Source: Sycobia sp. Sy_11 (taxonomy: Eukaryota; Arthropoda; Insecta; Hymenoptera; Epichrysomallidae). From it: 64,000 nucleotides of DNA. Positions within the stretch are counted from its first letter, which is position 1. Each line of letters starts with the position of its first letter. The translations under genes were made by a program, and so were the position numbers. Positions 40,047 to 52,208 of the stretch are shown here, piece by piece. The DNA is taken from assembly GCA_018907035.1 (NCBI GenBank), contig JACCIC010000373.1, positions 1 through 64,000 on the forward strand, given 5' to 3'. The notes under the pieces are model-generated. The model saw nothing but the letters and a program-made list of their open reading frames with translations. It had not been told where the DNA came from and did not search any database.

Positions 40047-40634
40047 GGAATACGTACTGATACTACCAACAGAGAATAGTATCAATCATCGAAAATCAAT
40101 TGCGATGAGCTTATAATATATGATTTGAAAGTAGCTTTGTGATACATCGGCAAGGGAGACGAGTGTAATATATAAGATCTCAATAAGACTATTAATAGTA
40201 TGTATATATATATATTATTTTCATTCTTATCAAGTCATATACAGATATATAAATCATCAACCTCATCAGGGCCTTCGCGGTTTTTCCGGCGGCAAATGCT
40301 CGTGACACTGGCGTGTATATATATATATATATAAAGCTAAAAATAGCAATGGTTATGAAAGAGAGCTTCGTACATATATGTAGCGATAAATTTGTTTTTC
40401 CGATAAGCCTAATATATATATCTAGGCATACATAGCTACGCATAAAAAAACTATAATATATGTATATCTCTCAAACTTATACAGCACACTTGTATAGCAT
40501 TACGACACATTGTAGTATCGGCTTATGATTGGCGCGCAGAACCCGCATCATAATATCGCGGAGTATTCGTATGCGAACCTCGTAGATCGGAAAAATTAGG
40601 GATGCTAGAAAGATGTAAAATTCCAAAGTACTAC

Positions 40635-40679
40635 GCGCGCGCGCGCGCGCGAGCGTGTGTGTGTGTGTCTGTGTGTGTA
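40635..40679. repeat. (CG)n(TG)n composite repeat
   Basis: A CG tract of about 16 bp passes into a TG tract. It is strictly alternating purine-pyrimidine apart from two slips. Confidence 0.9.
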
Positions 40680-40875
40680 AAGTCAATTGATCTATCAATG
40701 TATCTATGTAGAGTCGATTCTAAAAATAATCGTATAAGCATACATCTATAAGGCTTTTAGGCAGGCGCGCACAGCGACTAACTTGTTTAACGAACGGAAG
40801 CGGCAGTTGGCTAGATATATACATATGTAAGAAGGTCTATAAAAAGATGAAGCAAAGAAAGTCTCGTGAGGTGTT

Positions 40876-40915
40876 ATGCGCGCGCGCGCGCGCGCGTGTG
40901 TGTGTGTGCGTGTGT
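40876..40915. repeat. (CG)n(TG)n composite repeat
   Basis: Same architecture and polarity as the array 240 bp to the left. Confidence 0.9.
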
Positions 40916-41976
40916 CATATACGCGCGTACACACGTGGAAGCTAATGGACACGTGTCTGCGAAACCGCAAGCGTGGTCGCAACCAGCAGGCGTATTGGTC
41001 CACACATACACATACATCTGTATAGATTCCAATCGTCGGACCTTCCACGATCACGCGTTATACCTGGTTATACCCGCGGGGAGAATCGCCAAATATCTCT
41101 CGTACGAGAAGAAAAGGGCTGCTCGTTATGATATGCAGGGCTGGGCAGCGATGAAACCCGGAACTGTCCGTAAGACGTAGAAGAAAGGAAAATAACAATG
41201 TGCCGTTTCACTACATTGTTATAAAAAAAAACATCGAATTTCTTCAACGATAACTTTTAAGAATAATTTTTAAAATCTTCCTTTAAAACGTAGTCTAAGA
41301 AACTTTAATTAAAAAACTTCTTTTTACGTATTTTCTGATAATCTTTCCTTTTCGATAGCTGATATTAAAGAAAGTTAATATTTTGATGGCTAATCAATGA
41401 AGAAAGTAAACAAACATCTACGATAATTGATCAATGGATCGTCTTTTTATTCTTTTACAGAGGGAAAACGTTCTTTCAGAGTCACAATTTACTATTAGAA
41501 CCGTTAAATATAATCGATAAGTCACGCGTATATTACATTTTATTTTCGACTTATGCCTTGCAATATCTTAAACACCGATGTTAACATTTCTTTTTAATTC
41601 CAACCATATTTAGACCATATTCAAAATTAATGAATATTCAAGATTAATTGTGCGTTGGGAAAATCCGGGGATGGAGGAGATAGAAATTGGATTCTATTAT
41701 ATATGTGTGTATACTTAGTATGTATATATAGCGAAGTTCAAGGCCGGGGGCGATCGGCCGTATGCGCGACGCCCGTACGGCGATATGCTCTTTCAAGCAC
41801 CAGAGCCGCGGACGGTAAAATCGAGCTGCTTTAATAAGCGCACATTTGGGAACTCCCCCGCTCGGATCCCGGTAAAAATTTTTTTGTTTTTTCTTTTTTT
41901 TGTTCAGTCGCCAATCTTTTTTCTCCTAGCTTGGTCGTGCTTTACGTATTAATTAATAAAGAATCGAATAACAATG

Positions 41977-41977
<1 letters not shown>

Positions 41978-42021
<44 letters not shown>
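41978..42021. repeat. (TA)n microsatellite
   Basis: About 43 bp of TA. Confidence 0.95.
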
Positions 42022-42023
<2 letters not shown>

Positions 42024-42239
42024 TTGTCTCCTCTCGCCGAATGCAAAACGGCGCGAGAGCTCCGCTCGGTACTGTTGGCACTTAAAAAAAAAAAACAACT
42101 AAAATCCATGCCCCATATATACGCTGGATTACCGTTATTTGCCCTCGTGGCTCTTTCCTGTTGCTCATCTCCTTGTTCTATTCTTTTTTTTTTGTTTTTA
42201 TCGTGCGCCCACAGAGCCGCAGCGAACTAAAAGGGTTTT

Positions 42240-42279
42240 GTGTGCGCGCGCGCGCGCGCGCGTGTGTGTGTGTGTGTAC
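42240..42279. repeat. (CG)n(TG)n composite repeat
   Basis: This is the third composite of this kind within 1.7 kb, again CG to TG on the + strand. Confidence 0.9.
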
Positions 42280-42837
42280 GCGCTTATCAAAAGCGAGGTT
42301 AAGCAGACGCGTGGTGTCGAGCTTTCGAGCTTTTTCCCTTGCCTACCCAAGCTTTAGTGCACGTTCTATTTTGTTTTTTGTTCTTTCCTTCGTTTCGATG
42401 ACCCAAAGATCAGGACAAAAATGCCTATAGATTACCGACCTGTGTCAAGAGCATATATCGTAAAGGCGCGACCTTCTTCGACGTCGCGACGTTTTCCACA
42501 GTCGCGACCAACGGCACCGGATGTCCCATGGGAATAATTTATTTTTATTATTACGTGGGACGTGTATGTAATTTAGGTTATTCCCAAGGGTGAAATTGTT
42601 AAGCCTATATAGATATATAATATGTCTGAAGTCACGTCTTTAATGCCGGGCGATATATATGCTTTCAGCCCTTGTCACTTATGGATAAGTATGTGGCGAT
42701 ACCTTAAAGGCAAAAAAAAGTGGGCAACAGATATTTTCATTAATAACCGTTCTTTATTGTAATTTGTACACTATTAATTTATAACGATCGTTAATTTGTA
42801 TAAAACGTTATATTTCCATAATAGATAAAGGCTCTCT

Positions 42838-42838
<1 letters not shown>

Positions 42839-42886
<48 letters not shown>
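42839..42886. repeat. (TA)n microsatellite next to an acceptor
   Basis: 48 bp of TA ends 55 bp before the first coding base of the exon at 42,942, so it abuts the expected branchpoint region. Confidence 0.95.
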
Positions 42887-42888
<2 letters not shown>

Positions 42889-42941
42889 CCACCTTATTAG
42901 GCAGAGCCTTACCTAACGCTCATTTCGTTCCGTTATTTCAG

Positions 42942-43110
42942 GCTCCGCGTCGATCGAGCAGAAAAACGGGAATGGAAACAATAAGGGCAATAAGACGAAC
43001 AACAACGGGGCCGAGGTCAACAGAAACGAGGAGCAGAACGGCTCGCTCGACAAGTCGCAGGCGAAGAAGAAGCCGGTCGTGCCCGGTGGCACGCCTCTCT
43101 TACAGCAGAC
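42942..43110 (+). CDS. C1orf21-like protein (DUF4612), internal coding exon
   Basis: This 169-nt exon is bounded by TTATTTCAG before 42,942 and GTAAGT after 43,110. It begins with two bases completing a split codon and ends with two bases of the next one. It contributes 55 whole residues, SASIEQKNGN... to ...PLLQQ, hydrophilic and rich in Asn, Lys, Gly and Glu, with a KKKP basic patch near the end. It corresponds to the low-complexity linker of vertebrate C1orf21 (EKSASSNV... in human, from memory) that precedes the conserved motif. The family is small and poorly understood; vertebrate members begin with MGC, suggesting N-terminal acylation and membrane attachment. The exon with the start codon was not found in the window. 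The exon call is strong from splice sites, codon composition and phase continuity with the next exon. Confidence 0.88.
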
Positions 43111-43816
43111 GTAAGTTCGAAAAAGCTTTGTGTTTCGCTTATTTACCCCGTCCCCACCTGCCTCATCACTACCATCTAACCATCGCCCGTCTTTGTCTCG
43201 TACAAAGCGAGTGGGAGATATTACGCTGATTTTGCTTTGTTTTGCTTGTTTTTTTCTCTTTTTTTTTTTTTGGTTTCGAGCTTTTTATCGACGATGGACC
43301 AAATGGATATAGAGGACAATTCGATTTTCATAATTACTATTCGAATATTGCTAATTTAAATTCACGTTCTTTTTGCGTCTCTCGATTCTCAATGCGAAGT
43401 TCGCAATACGTCTTCGACGCGTAAAGTAAGAATGCCAAGACAGAACGTAGTCCAGGATTTTTATCGTATGCCTGTGAAATTACACTCTTTGTTCGATGAT
43501 ATTTCGAAAAAAAATGAATCGATTCTGATCAAAAGGAGACACGTTTTAATTCAAAGTTAACGTATAAAATTGACGAACAGCAAGAGCTATAATGTTTCAA
43601 TAATAAAAATCCTTCTATTAAATCAACATAATGGACGGCTACTCGAGCGTCGAGCATTTTCCATTTTCATATTGTTGCTCGCGAATTGGGATTACCAGGA
43701 GCATCTTAAATACAGCGCCGTCCGTATTGAAACGTTCAGTAGAAAAGATCCGAGAACGACCTGGCCAAAGAGTTGTTTAACGATTTTACATAGTTGCACC
43801 GTACGCGCGCGCGTAC

Positions 43817-43821
<5 letters not shown>

Positions 43822-43860
<39 letters not shown>
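43822..43860. repeat. (GA)n microsatellite
   Basis: About 39 bp of GA inside the intron. Confidence 0.95.
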
Positions 43861-43862
<2 letters not shown>

Positions 43863-45158
43863 ATCTGGAACAATTCGACGGTCGCGATCTAAATTCGTTC
43901 GCGACACAATGTTTGGCCAAAATATTATAGACTCTTATAGACGGTAGGCACACTGTTCTTGGGCACTTTTCTGTATAATGGAAAGGGGCACAAGGTCGAA
44001 CTCTCTATGTACGCACACACACGCAAATACAGAACTCATCACTTTCTCCCGAAGGGCTCTCGATTGATTGCCATATTGGCGAGCCCTATATTGTATATAT
44101 ATATGTATATATATAAACGATATACTAGCCGCGATCGCCGTCTGAGCTCAGTAGAGGATCGGGGGATCAAGGCTTGGTAGGCGTTTCATGCTTCGACGAC
44201 AATTTGTCGAGAGACCCGAAAGGGGGAGGAGGGATCTTGGGTCGAGCCTCCGCTCTTATCGATTGAAACTACGTTATGTGTATAATACATAGAAACCTGT
44301 GTACGACGTATACGACCGTGTGTCTTCGGCAGCTGCACACTTTTCGGGGAAGACTTTCGCTATATACGCATACGCGCGTTCCTTTGCCAACCCTCGCCGG
44401 ATGAGGATGACGATGACGGTGACGAGAGAAAAAGATAGAGGGGGGGGGAGGAGTGATATCAACTCTTCTTCCTTTCCGCTTTCTTCCGATTATCATTTAT
44501 TCCGCGATGGCGGAGCGCCACTTTCCAGAGTCAATATCTTTGGCTGGTAATTGACTTACCCTGCTCAGTTAGGAGTTCGTTCCATTTACGGTTCTGCTCC
44601 AATCCACCCTTATTCGCCGGTCTCGTTCCAGTTTTTGGCCCTCTTTTTTTTTTCTTTATTACACCTCGCCGAAGTGGGAGCGCGCATGGATGATTCATGG
44701 AATCCTTAAGGTTTCGAAGGGTGGCCGGTGAAATTGCTTTCCACATATATATGTGGTGTATAAGATTTTTTTTTTGATAAGTCTAATTCGGTTCAAAGTG
44801 ATAAATATATGTAGCTTTATAATTATTTCTTGGTTATATTTTGAATCCTCAAATACGAGGATTACTATACTATGAAAATGTAAATGAATGTCGAAAAAGG
44901 AAAACGACCAAATATATAAGCAAACTTAAACTTCTCATGTAGTATAAACAACTGAACATAGCTTGTAGAAACGAAAAAATCCGTCGAATACTCCTTTCGC
45001 AAATATCACTTCTATAATCCAGGAGATAAGAAAAAAAGATAAGTTAAGCAATTACGAAGGAAACGCTCGCGACGGAAGTTGTTGGACGTCGAGGTTTGAA
45101 CCGAATGGCGACCATGGATTTGTCATTAATTAAATTATTTTAAAGGTCGTTAAAGGAT

Positions 45159-45203
45159 CAGTTATTTCAGTTATCATTTATCAGTTGTTTCAGTTACTTA
45201 ACG
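45159..45203. repeat. Degenerate CAGTTNNTT tandem repeat
   Basis: Four copies of CAGTT followed by ATTT, ATCA, GTTT and ACTT lie within 45 bp. A second degenerate patch at about 45,278-45,345 repeats TAACTTCTGA-like units. Confidence 0.6.
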
Positions 45204-45999
45204 TTATTTTTGGTGAAGTTTGTCCAAAAAAAAAAAAAAATCAAACGATCTTTAGTATCAGACAGTTAAGTCTAAAGTTCTCTGTAATTTCTGAATCTTT
45301 AACTTCTGAACTATGTAACTTCTGATTGAAACTGTAATCTCTGTATTTTTGATTTAATTTCTAAATGACCTTTATAGGTCCTTTTGAACCTTAAAGTCGA
45401 ATTACAGAATCTAACGTTACAAAAATTTGCGCTCTTTCATGAATCCGAAATAAAAAATCTGGACGTTTGTTCAAAATACTAAAGATAATCATTGACAAAC
45501 CTGAAGAACGACGAATCAAAGACAAGTCCAAGGTCATCATCACTTAATTCATCCTTTAAAAATAATACGATATATTCAGCGTTTTATTGAAAGTCTTGTC
45601 TTTCCATGGGATTAAGGTCCGGAACATTTAGAACATCCTGCGTATATTAGATACATAATAATGTTTTATTTCTGTACTATAATGTTTATTGCTAGATAAA
45701 GCTGTAGTCTAATTGTATACCTGTTGATTACAGATAAATCTACATCGCCCTCTCTGTCTCTCTCTATCTCTCTTTCTCCCCCCTCTGCTTCACTTTACAC
45801 GCGAGCCCCTCCCGCCGCATGATGCATCATCCTCCGTCTCACATAAAAAAAGTTCACCGCGCGGCGTGCACCGCTCCCGAGGCCAAGGTTCAATCCTCCC
45901 CCGGTCTGAATTTCGAATCACATCCTGCGATACGCGCGAGCGCCGTTCCCGCCTCCTCTTCCCTCGCATTTTTTCCGTCTTATTCACTTTTGCTCCGTC

Positions 46000-46002
<3 letters not shown>

Positions 46003-46042
<40 letters not shown>
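46003..46042. repeat. (TC)n microsatellite
   Basis: About 40 bp of TC inside the intron. Confidence 0.95.
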
Positions 46043-46046
<4 letters not shown>

Positions 46047-46364
46047 CTATGTCTCTTCTCTGTCTGTCTCTTTTTCTCTTTCCGCGTGTACGCGATACAA
46101 TGCTCGCACGCGATACAATCGTTTGTCCTTATCTTTCTCACGATGTGGGTGTGCCAAGAGTAGGTACTTTTGACTATATATATAGTGCAAGAAAAAAAAG
46201 GGAAAAAAACGATGGATCGGGGGATTCTTTTCTGTATTCTGACGGAGAACCGGAATGTAAATTCGCATTATATACATGGTTCGTGTTAGTATATATATAG
46301 TTGGTTTCGCCGATGTGTCGGATGGGAAAGACCTTATGCTTTTTTTCCGTTCGCGTTTGCAACT

Positions 46365-46370
<6 letters not shown>

Positions 46371-46415
<45 letters not shown>
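46371..46415. repeat. (GT)(TA)n microsatellite
   Basis: About 45 bp, mainly TA, about 1.0 kb before the 58-nt exon. Confidence 0.95.
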
Positions 46416-46421
<6 letters not shown>

Positions 46422-47454
46422 GCAGCTACTACATATATCTCGCTTACTTTGGTATAGAGCCGCGTGTTATTTTAATTTTAGAGATTTTTTTTGGAATTCG
46501 GCACTGTATAATCGTTAATCGATATTTCTTTTTTAATTAAAAGCGAGTTGTAATTAAATTAAGGCAGGTCAGTGAAAAGAGTGAGAGAATGAGATAGTAA
46601 ATTTAATAAAGAGGCCCGATTCGTTTGACCCGATGCAGCGTGAGAATTTCTGCAGTACGTCCATATTTCAATTAAGTTTTCGTTAATAAACTGACAATTC
46701 ATATTTTACGTTTAATTAGCAATAAAGCTTATTCATATACTTATGATTATTACACAATGTACGAAGCAAATTTTGCACACACACGTGACGCGTATAAATT
46801 GCTTTTACACTATTTGTACTGCAGCTATATATCCGCACGTACAAATTAACCTAATTTGATTTTCTGTGTGCTTTATAGAAATATCCATGAATCATAATAT
46901 AGGAAAAACAATTTTTAAACACGATTTGTACAAAGAACAAAGTTTAATCTTTTAGCAGTGTTTATACGTATGGACATTAGATACCGTCCAAAAAAAAATC
47001 ACATTTTAAATATAAATTACTTGGATTCTTTAAAATAAAATTTTTAATATTTACGGAAATCTTTAGTAATATACTAGAGATCTACTCTAATAATAAAGTA
47101 ATATGTCTAGTAATACCCTCTAGCAATATATATACATATATACGAATTATCGATCGCTTATAATACACAAGGGGGATAAAAGCACTCTCGACGCGATCCG
47201 CAACCTTTCTCGTTTCTTTTTTTCTTTTTTTTTTTTTCTTTATTACATTCTTAACACGGACATAGCGCCTCCGAACACTATACATATACACTACACTGTT
47301 ACTTTGCCACTCCCATTCCGTCCAGGGCAGAATCATCCCCCTCCGCCTAATCATCCCCTCCGCCCCTGCCCGACACGAGCAGTGCGGGGCCTGCGCACAC
47401 TATTAATAAAAAGCAATTTTCCTAACCTCGCGCTCTCGTTTCTCATGTTTCCAG

Positions 47455-47512
47455 AGAGATATCGACCAGCCAGTTGGACTTCTTCAGGATGCTGGACGAG
47501 AAAATCGAGAAC
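47455..47512 (+). CDS. C1orf21-like protein (DUF4612), core-motif exon
   Basis: This is a 58-nt exon with acceptor TTTCCAG and donor GTAAGT. Its first base completes a Thr codon from the exon at 42,942 and its end is in phase 0. It encodes EISTSQLDFFRMLDEKIEN. Human C1orf21 has SQQEFFRMLDEKIEKG at the equivalent place, from memory, so this is the diagnostic part of the gene. Because 58 is not divisible by three, skipping would disrupt the frame. The downstream intron may provide an alternative 3' end, listed next. The exon is secure; the family assignment rests on this motif plus the following G.DY and the preceding linker. Confidence 0.92.
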
Positions 47513-47604
47513 GTAAGTAGACACTTTTTATATACGTGCACGTTTAGCGGCAGAATCGGCGTTCGCCGATATACGACACGGACACGAGTCGTATTGTAAA
47601 TAAA
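47513..47604 (+). other. Possible intron-retention / intronic poly(A) 3' end
   Basis: If the donor at 47,513 is not used, the frame continues for 28 codons and stops at TAA 47,597-47,599. That stop overlaps a canonical AATAAA at 47,599-47,604. The resulting protein would end shortly after the FFRMLDEKIE motif, resembling the short vertebrate protein rather than the long insect form. No transcript evidence is available. Confidence 0.3.
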
Positions 47605-48355
47605 GAAAAAAAAATGATAATAAAAAATGTTATAGTGAAAAAATGCCCCGCTGAATAAGACCGCGATCGGGGCGCGTCCTAAGTAGAGTCAAGAAGAGTC
47701 CGGGAGCTCGTTGAAAAATTTTCCCTGCGTCGATGCTTTATTTCCTTCACCGCTTGGCTCTCTCGAGCGTATCCGAAGCACGAGGCTTGGGACGGTGAAG
47801 CCAGCGCGAAACTCCAGAGGACAATCGGCTGGTAACGATAATTTTCGCCGAGATTCCATAAGATCGCTGTGGGGCATTTCTTTTTTTTCTTCCTTTCGTC
47901 CCACCAATTTGCCTCGGCTGTAAAGGCTGCGACCCGTTGTCGACCGCGCGTCGATGCGAAATTAGCCAAGGCGCACGCGCCGTCCACGAGATTAACGCGT
48001 GTCTCGGCCTGACAAAAAAAAAAAAAAATCGTAAAATTAATTTCCCGGCGTACGGGCATTTTGGGGGGGGGGGGGGAACAGAGCCGGTATGCTCGGCTCG
48101 ACACGGAATCGCCCGTGTATATACGCGTCCGCGCACCAGCGACGTATATAGATCGCTCGGATTCTACGGGCGCGTTACCGGCGGGGAATCGTCGACGCAT
48201 TATCATCGATGCGCTATCAGCTATATACGAGCGCAAGCTCTCGACGCGATCTTTTGCCGTCGCCGCGATGACGACGAGGACGAGCGACGATCGACGAGCG
48301 CAATCGATCGGGTTCGATTTCACTTCATCGCGTGAGTGGAGTGTTCGTGACGATA

Positions 48356-48386
<31 letters not shown>

Positions 48387-50051
48387 TTGTTCACGAAATA
48401 CGACGTAGAAAGGAAAATTCGCACGCACCCACAGGGCCAAGAGCGAGACTCGCAATCAACCTTTTTTTCTTTCTTTAGCTCTACTTACTGCTGAGGGGGA
48501 GGGGAAAAAAATTTCCGATACGCCGCAATTTCGCGCCAAATTCTCGTGTTCTCGAATATTTATCTGGCGCACATATGCGAACGCTTATTACAAGTAGAAA
48601 AATAGGAATAGCTATTGTAACTTTCAGTCGTTTGCTTCATTAATCACCACCAATCATCTAAAAGGAATCAGTAATCGAATTCGATTAACAGTAATTTTTC
48701 ATTTTCTCCGTTATGGCAAATGTTACGTTTTCCCACTTTCGGACTTACGCGACACAGCCGTGCGCAAAACACTGCCCGGTCCAGGAACATCGAGGAGGGG
48801 CGGCGGGGGGGTAAAAGGAATTTTTTTTTCTTTCTCAAAATCATACCTTGTCACCAAATGTCTCGTTATCGAATCGAATGCTATCGAGCAACGCGCCGTG
48901 GCGCATCGGATTACGCGTGGAATTCCGTAGTCATTCAGGCGCATCGGTGCACAGAAGCAAAAAGAACAAAATAATACATTTTTCATCGATGCATTAATTG
49001 GACTAGCAATTTTCCTCGCTTATGCGCAATTTGTTTTTCTAATGAGCGATTGATATTTCTGAATTAAAATACATATAGATATATAGGGCATCGTCTTCTG
49101 TCGAGCGTTTAGTAGAATTTTTCAACATATATACTCGTACACCTCCGCCCCATAAAGCTTGCTATCGAAGTTTTACGCGTCTTTAAAAAAAGCCCGAATT
49201 TTGCTCCCGATTCTTTTCGAGCTGAATTCGTCATATTACGAATGAATTGCAATGATTGGCTTGTAAATTATAGACGCGTATCTGATTAAGGTCCTATAAC
49301 GTATCCTGCAAACTATCGCGTATGAAAAAAAAAAAAACTCGGGGATATGCATTATCGTTCGATCGTAATTCTTGAAGTATCTCGCGTTGTGCAAACTTTC
49401 CTAAGTGATAGCTCTCGGTCAAGCATGTTAAAACTTCTGGCTTAATAGATGGTCCTATCATTGTGCGTGGGTGTGTGCGTGTGCGCGTGTGTGATGCAAA
49501 AAAAAAATTCGCCGTATTTCATACCCAAACGCTATATAAATCACGAGGATTAGACGTGCATAATGTTGTAGGTGCTCCGGATTTTGAAAATGTCTCGAGA
49601 GCATTTTTTGGAAGCGAAATTCGAAACGAAATTCCCGTATATGTGAATGCGGTAGCTAGCACGAACATGTGTTAATTGTCTAAATTAATGTGGGGCCCTC
49701 TTTAGAAGCGACTTATCGGCACTTTTGCACGCACTCTAGATATATATATATTTTTTTTTTCGCTCACCTAGCGGCGCGAAATCCGCAGCATTACCTAGAC
49801 CACTCGCTCTCATGGGAGTAGGCATCTACACCCGTACATAATATATACACGCTGCGTATGCACATCGATGGACGTGCATATATACTGTAGATATTGTGTT
49901 GGATTTCCAACTGTTGTAAGATCCTTGATATGTGATATACGCAAGACGGAATCGAGACGATATTTTCCGCGCGATATAGCGATGAACAAACGCAGAGGGG
50001 AGGGAGAAATCCAGGAAAATGGATTGAACTTGCCTTTTTCCGCATACACGG

Positions 50052-50052
<1 letters not shown>

Positions 50053-50100
<48 letters not shown>
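50053..50100. repeat. (TA)n microsatellite
   Basis: 48 bp of TA. Confidence 0.95.
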
Positions 50101-50103
<3 letters not shown>

Positions 50104-50359
50104 ACTGTATAAACGATTCCAAGTATAGAGATATATAGTTGCCGAGAAGCTGATACTCTATCAATACCAGAATGCTCTGTCATTTTTCACCATCCTGCCT
50201 GCGCACTTATAGATGTCGGAAGCAGTGAATTTCCTGACGCCCATCTACTGGATGCGAAAGGAAATCGAATACCTCGCACCCTCCCCGACGAAGCATTACA
50301 TTACGTGTTTCTTACAAATCACGCACCCGAAGTTCACGGTGTAATGGATGCTTTGGGAA

Positions 50360-50360
<1 letters not shown>

Positions 50361-50417
<57 letters not shown>

Positions 50418-50482
50418 ATGTATGTATGTATGTATGTACGTATGTATGTACGTATGTATGTACATATGTATGTATGTGTATA
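50361..50482. repeat. (TA)n(TATG)n compound microsatellite
   Basis: About 50 bp of TA passes into TGTA/CGTA/CATA tetranucleotides over about 70 bp, with occasional TACG units. Confidence 0.95.
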
Positions 50483-51636
50483 CGTTACATTTTTGTCAGC
50501 ATAACATTCGCAATTTTTTTGTTGTTGTCACGCTTTACAACTTTCAATTTTGTTTTTTTTAATTATTTTTTTATTGGATTTTACTCGAGTATAATATATA
50601 TAAATTTTATAAAAAGTAAATAAAACTGCAATATTAATTCAGTTTTTTTAAAATTCCTATTATTACATAGGTAAAATGTAACACTTTAATAATGATTTAA
50701 TACTACTAAATAACAACAAAAAATAGTTATCAGTCTACTGTAGAGCTACTGTTATATAATGCTCCCTCATATTTTTCGTTATTTTGAGATTCTTTTCATA
50801 AAGCAAATATAATGTTAACTCGACAAAAAAGGATTACAATTGACACTAATTATATATGTAAAAGAAACAATACACACAGACACACACACACACATATTGC
50901 ACTAATATTTACAAAAATACTAAAACATTCAAGGGGCCAAAAAATTTCTTAGTTTATTTTCCGAATCACTTTTATGCTCTAGGAGACGTAATAGATAAAA
51001 AAGGAAAGATATAAAATATAATATATATTATTGTATAGTTTATTGGGCAGATAACCTTAATAATAATATATATTTTCCGAAATGAGCTTAAAATGTAAAT
51101 TTACACACCCGCCGACGTGTTGAAATTTTTGACTGCGGGCTATACCGATTAGCACAAGAATGTACATGGTAGATCCAATTTGCATAGGTTATTTTGGAAT
51201 ATAGCAAGCATAAAATAAAATTTTAAACCCTTCCCTCTATTGAAAGAGTAAAATCAACCAGCTGAATGACCTTTAAGCATATGATTTAAGAAAAGAGAAG
51301 CGTTTTACTGTCAAAATGTGGATATGTCATTTTAAGCTCGCTTTTGCAAAAATCTTCTTTCCCTTCAGAAAATCGTAGACAATTACATTACATATTCTTC
51401 GTATGAGAAAAGTATCGCAAAGCGCACGAAACGAAAGCAATAATCGACGAGGGCACTTTTACCGCTTGAGATAGCTTATGGCACTCTTGCGTTATAAAAT
51501 ACTACTTTACACACAATGACACTTTACATATATCGCATATATAAACATAGCTATGGACGCTCATATGTATAGAAAAAATACTTCTTAAGCGAATAGAAAA
51601 AAAATGAACTACATATGTATATCTTCTTCATTTCAG

Positions 51637-52170
51637 GGCCCGGATTATGACGAGAACGCCGATGCCTCTCTGCGCGAGGAGCACGTGAGCGGCCTGCTGC
51701 GACGCTGGGAGCTGGCGAGCGTTTCCTGGTCGAACGTCGTCGACGACAATAGCAACGGACACGATTTCAACCAGCATCAGCAACATCAGTATCACTACGC
51801 CCAGCAACCGCCCCCGAGCCATCGGGCCCCGATGGGCCCGCATCAGTACCCGCGGCCCGGCCACGCAAGCCTGCCTCCGCCCCTGAGCGGCACCACCGCC
51901 GCCGGCCTCAGCGTCATGGACCGAGAGGGCATGCGCAACATCGTCGGCGGCCGGCCCGAGACCGCCCCGGTCTACGTGCAGCGCATCAACAGCGCGAATC
52001 GCGTCGACGGCCTGCAGGACGTGGTGGGCCACCACCATCAGCACTACATGCACTGCGCTTCGCCCAGCATGCCGCGCCACGTCCTCGAGTCCATCAGCCA
52101 GAGCCCCACCCAGAGCCTGAAGACGCCACCCGGCAGCGTCAACTCGCCGACGAGCCTCGGCCGCTACCAT

Positions 52171-52208
<38 letters not shown>

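Larger units (their letters stand above)
34520..42838. other. Non-coding, microsatellite-rich stretch
   Basis: No supportable exon was found. Contents are opposed TC and GA arrays, a CpG-rich patch at 37,260-37,900, a diffuse AAAGGATT/TTCTGAAA-type repeat zone at 38,500-38,880 and three (CG)n(TG)n composites. The sequence is probably intron upstream of the exon at 42,942. Confidence 0.6.
43111..47454 (+). other. Intron of the C1orf21-like gene
   Basis: This 4.3-kb intron starts GTAAGT and ends TTTCCAG. If retained, translation would stop almost at once, because the donor itself supplies TAA in frame. It contains GA, TC and TA arrays and two degenerate tandem-repeat patches near 45.2-45.35 kb. 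No further exon was recognised. Confidence 0.85.
47513..51636 (+). other. Intron of the C1orf21-like gene
   Basis: This 4.1-kb intron starts GTAAGT and ends CATTTCAG. Its left part (47,640-48,330) is CpG-rich with long frames open on both strands; I treat these as compositional. A G-run lies at 48,063-48,076 and TA/TATG arrays lie at 50.05-50.48 kb. Confidence 0.85.

Noticed and set aside
47679..48455. 258-codon open frame on the minus strand
   Set aside because: It lies within an intron and translates through CA/TA repeats, a C-run and two homopolymers (Ile-Tyr, Thr-His, poly-Pro, poly-Phe, poly-Lys). It has no known domain and is open because the block is GC-rich.
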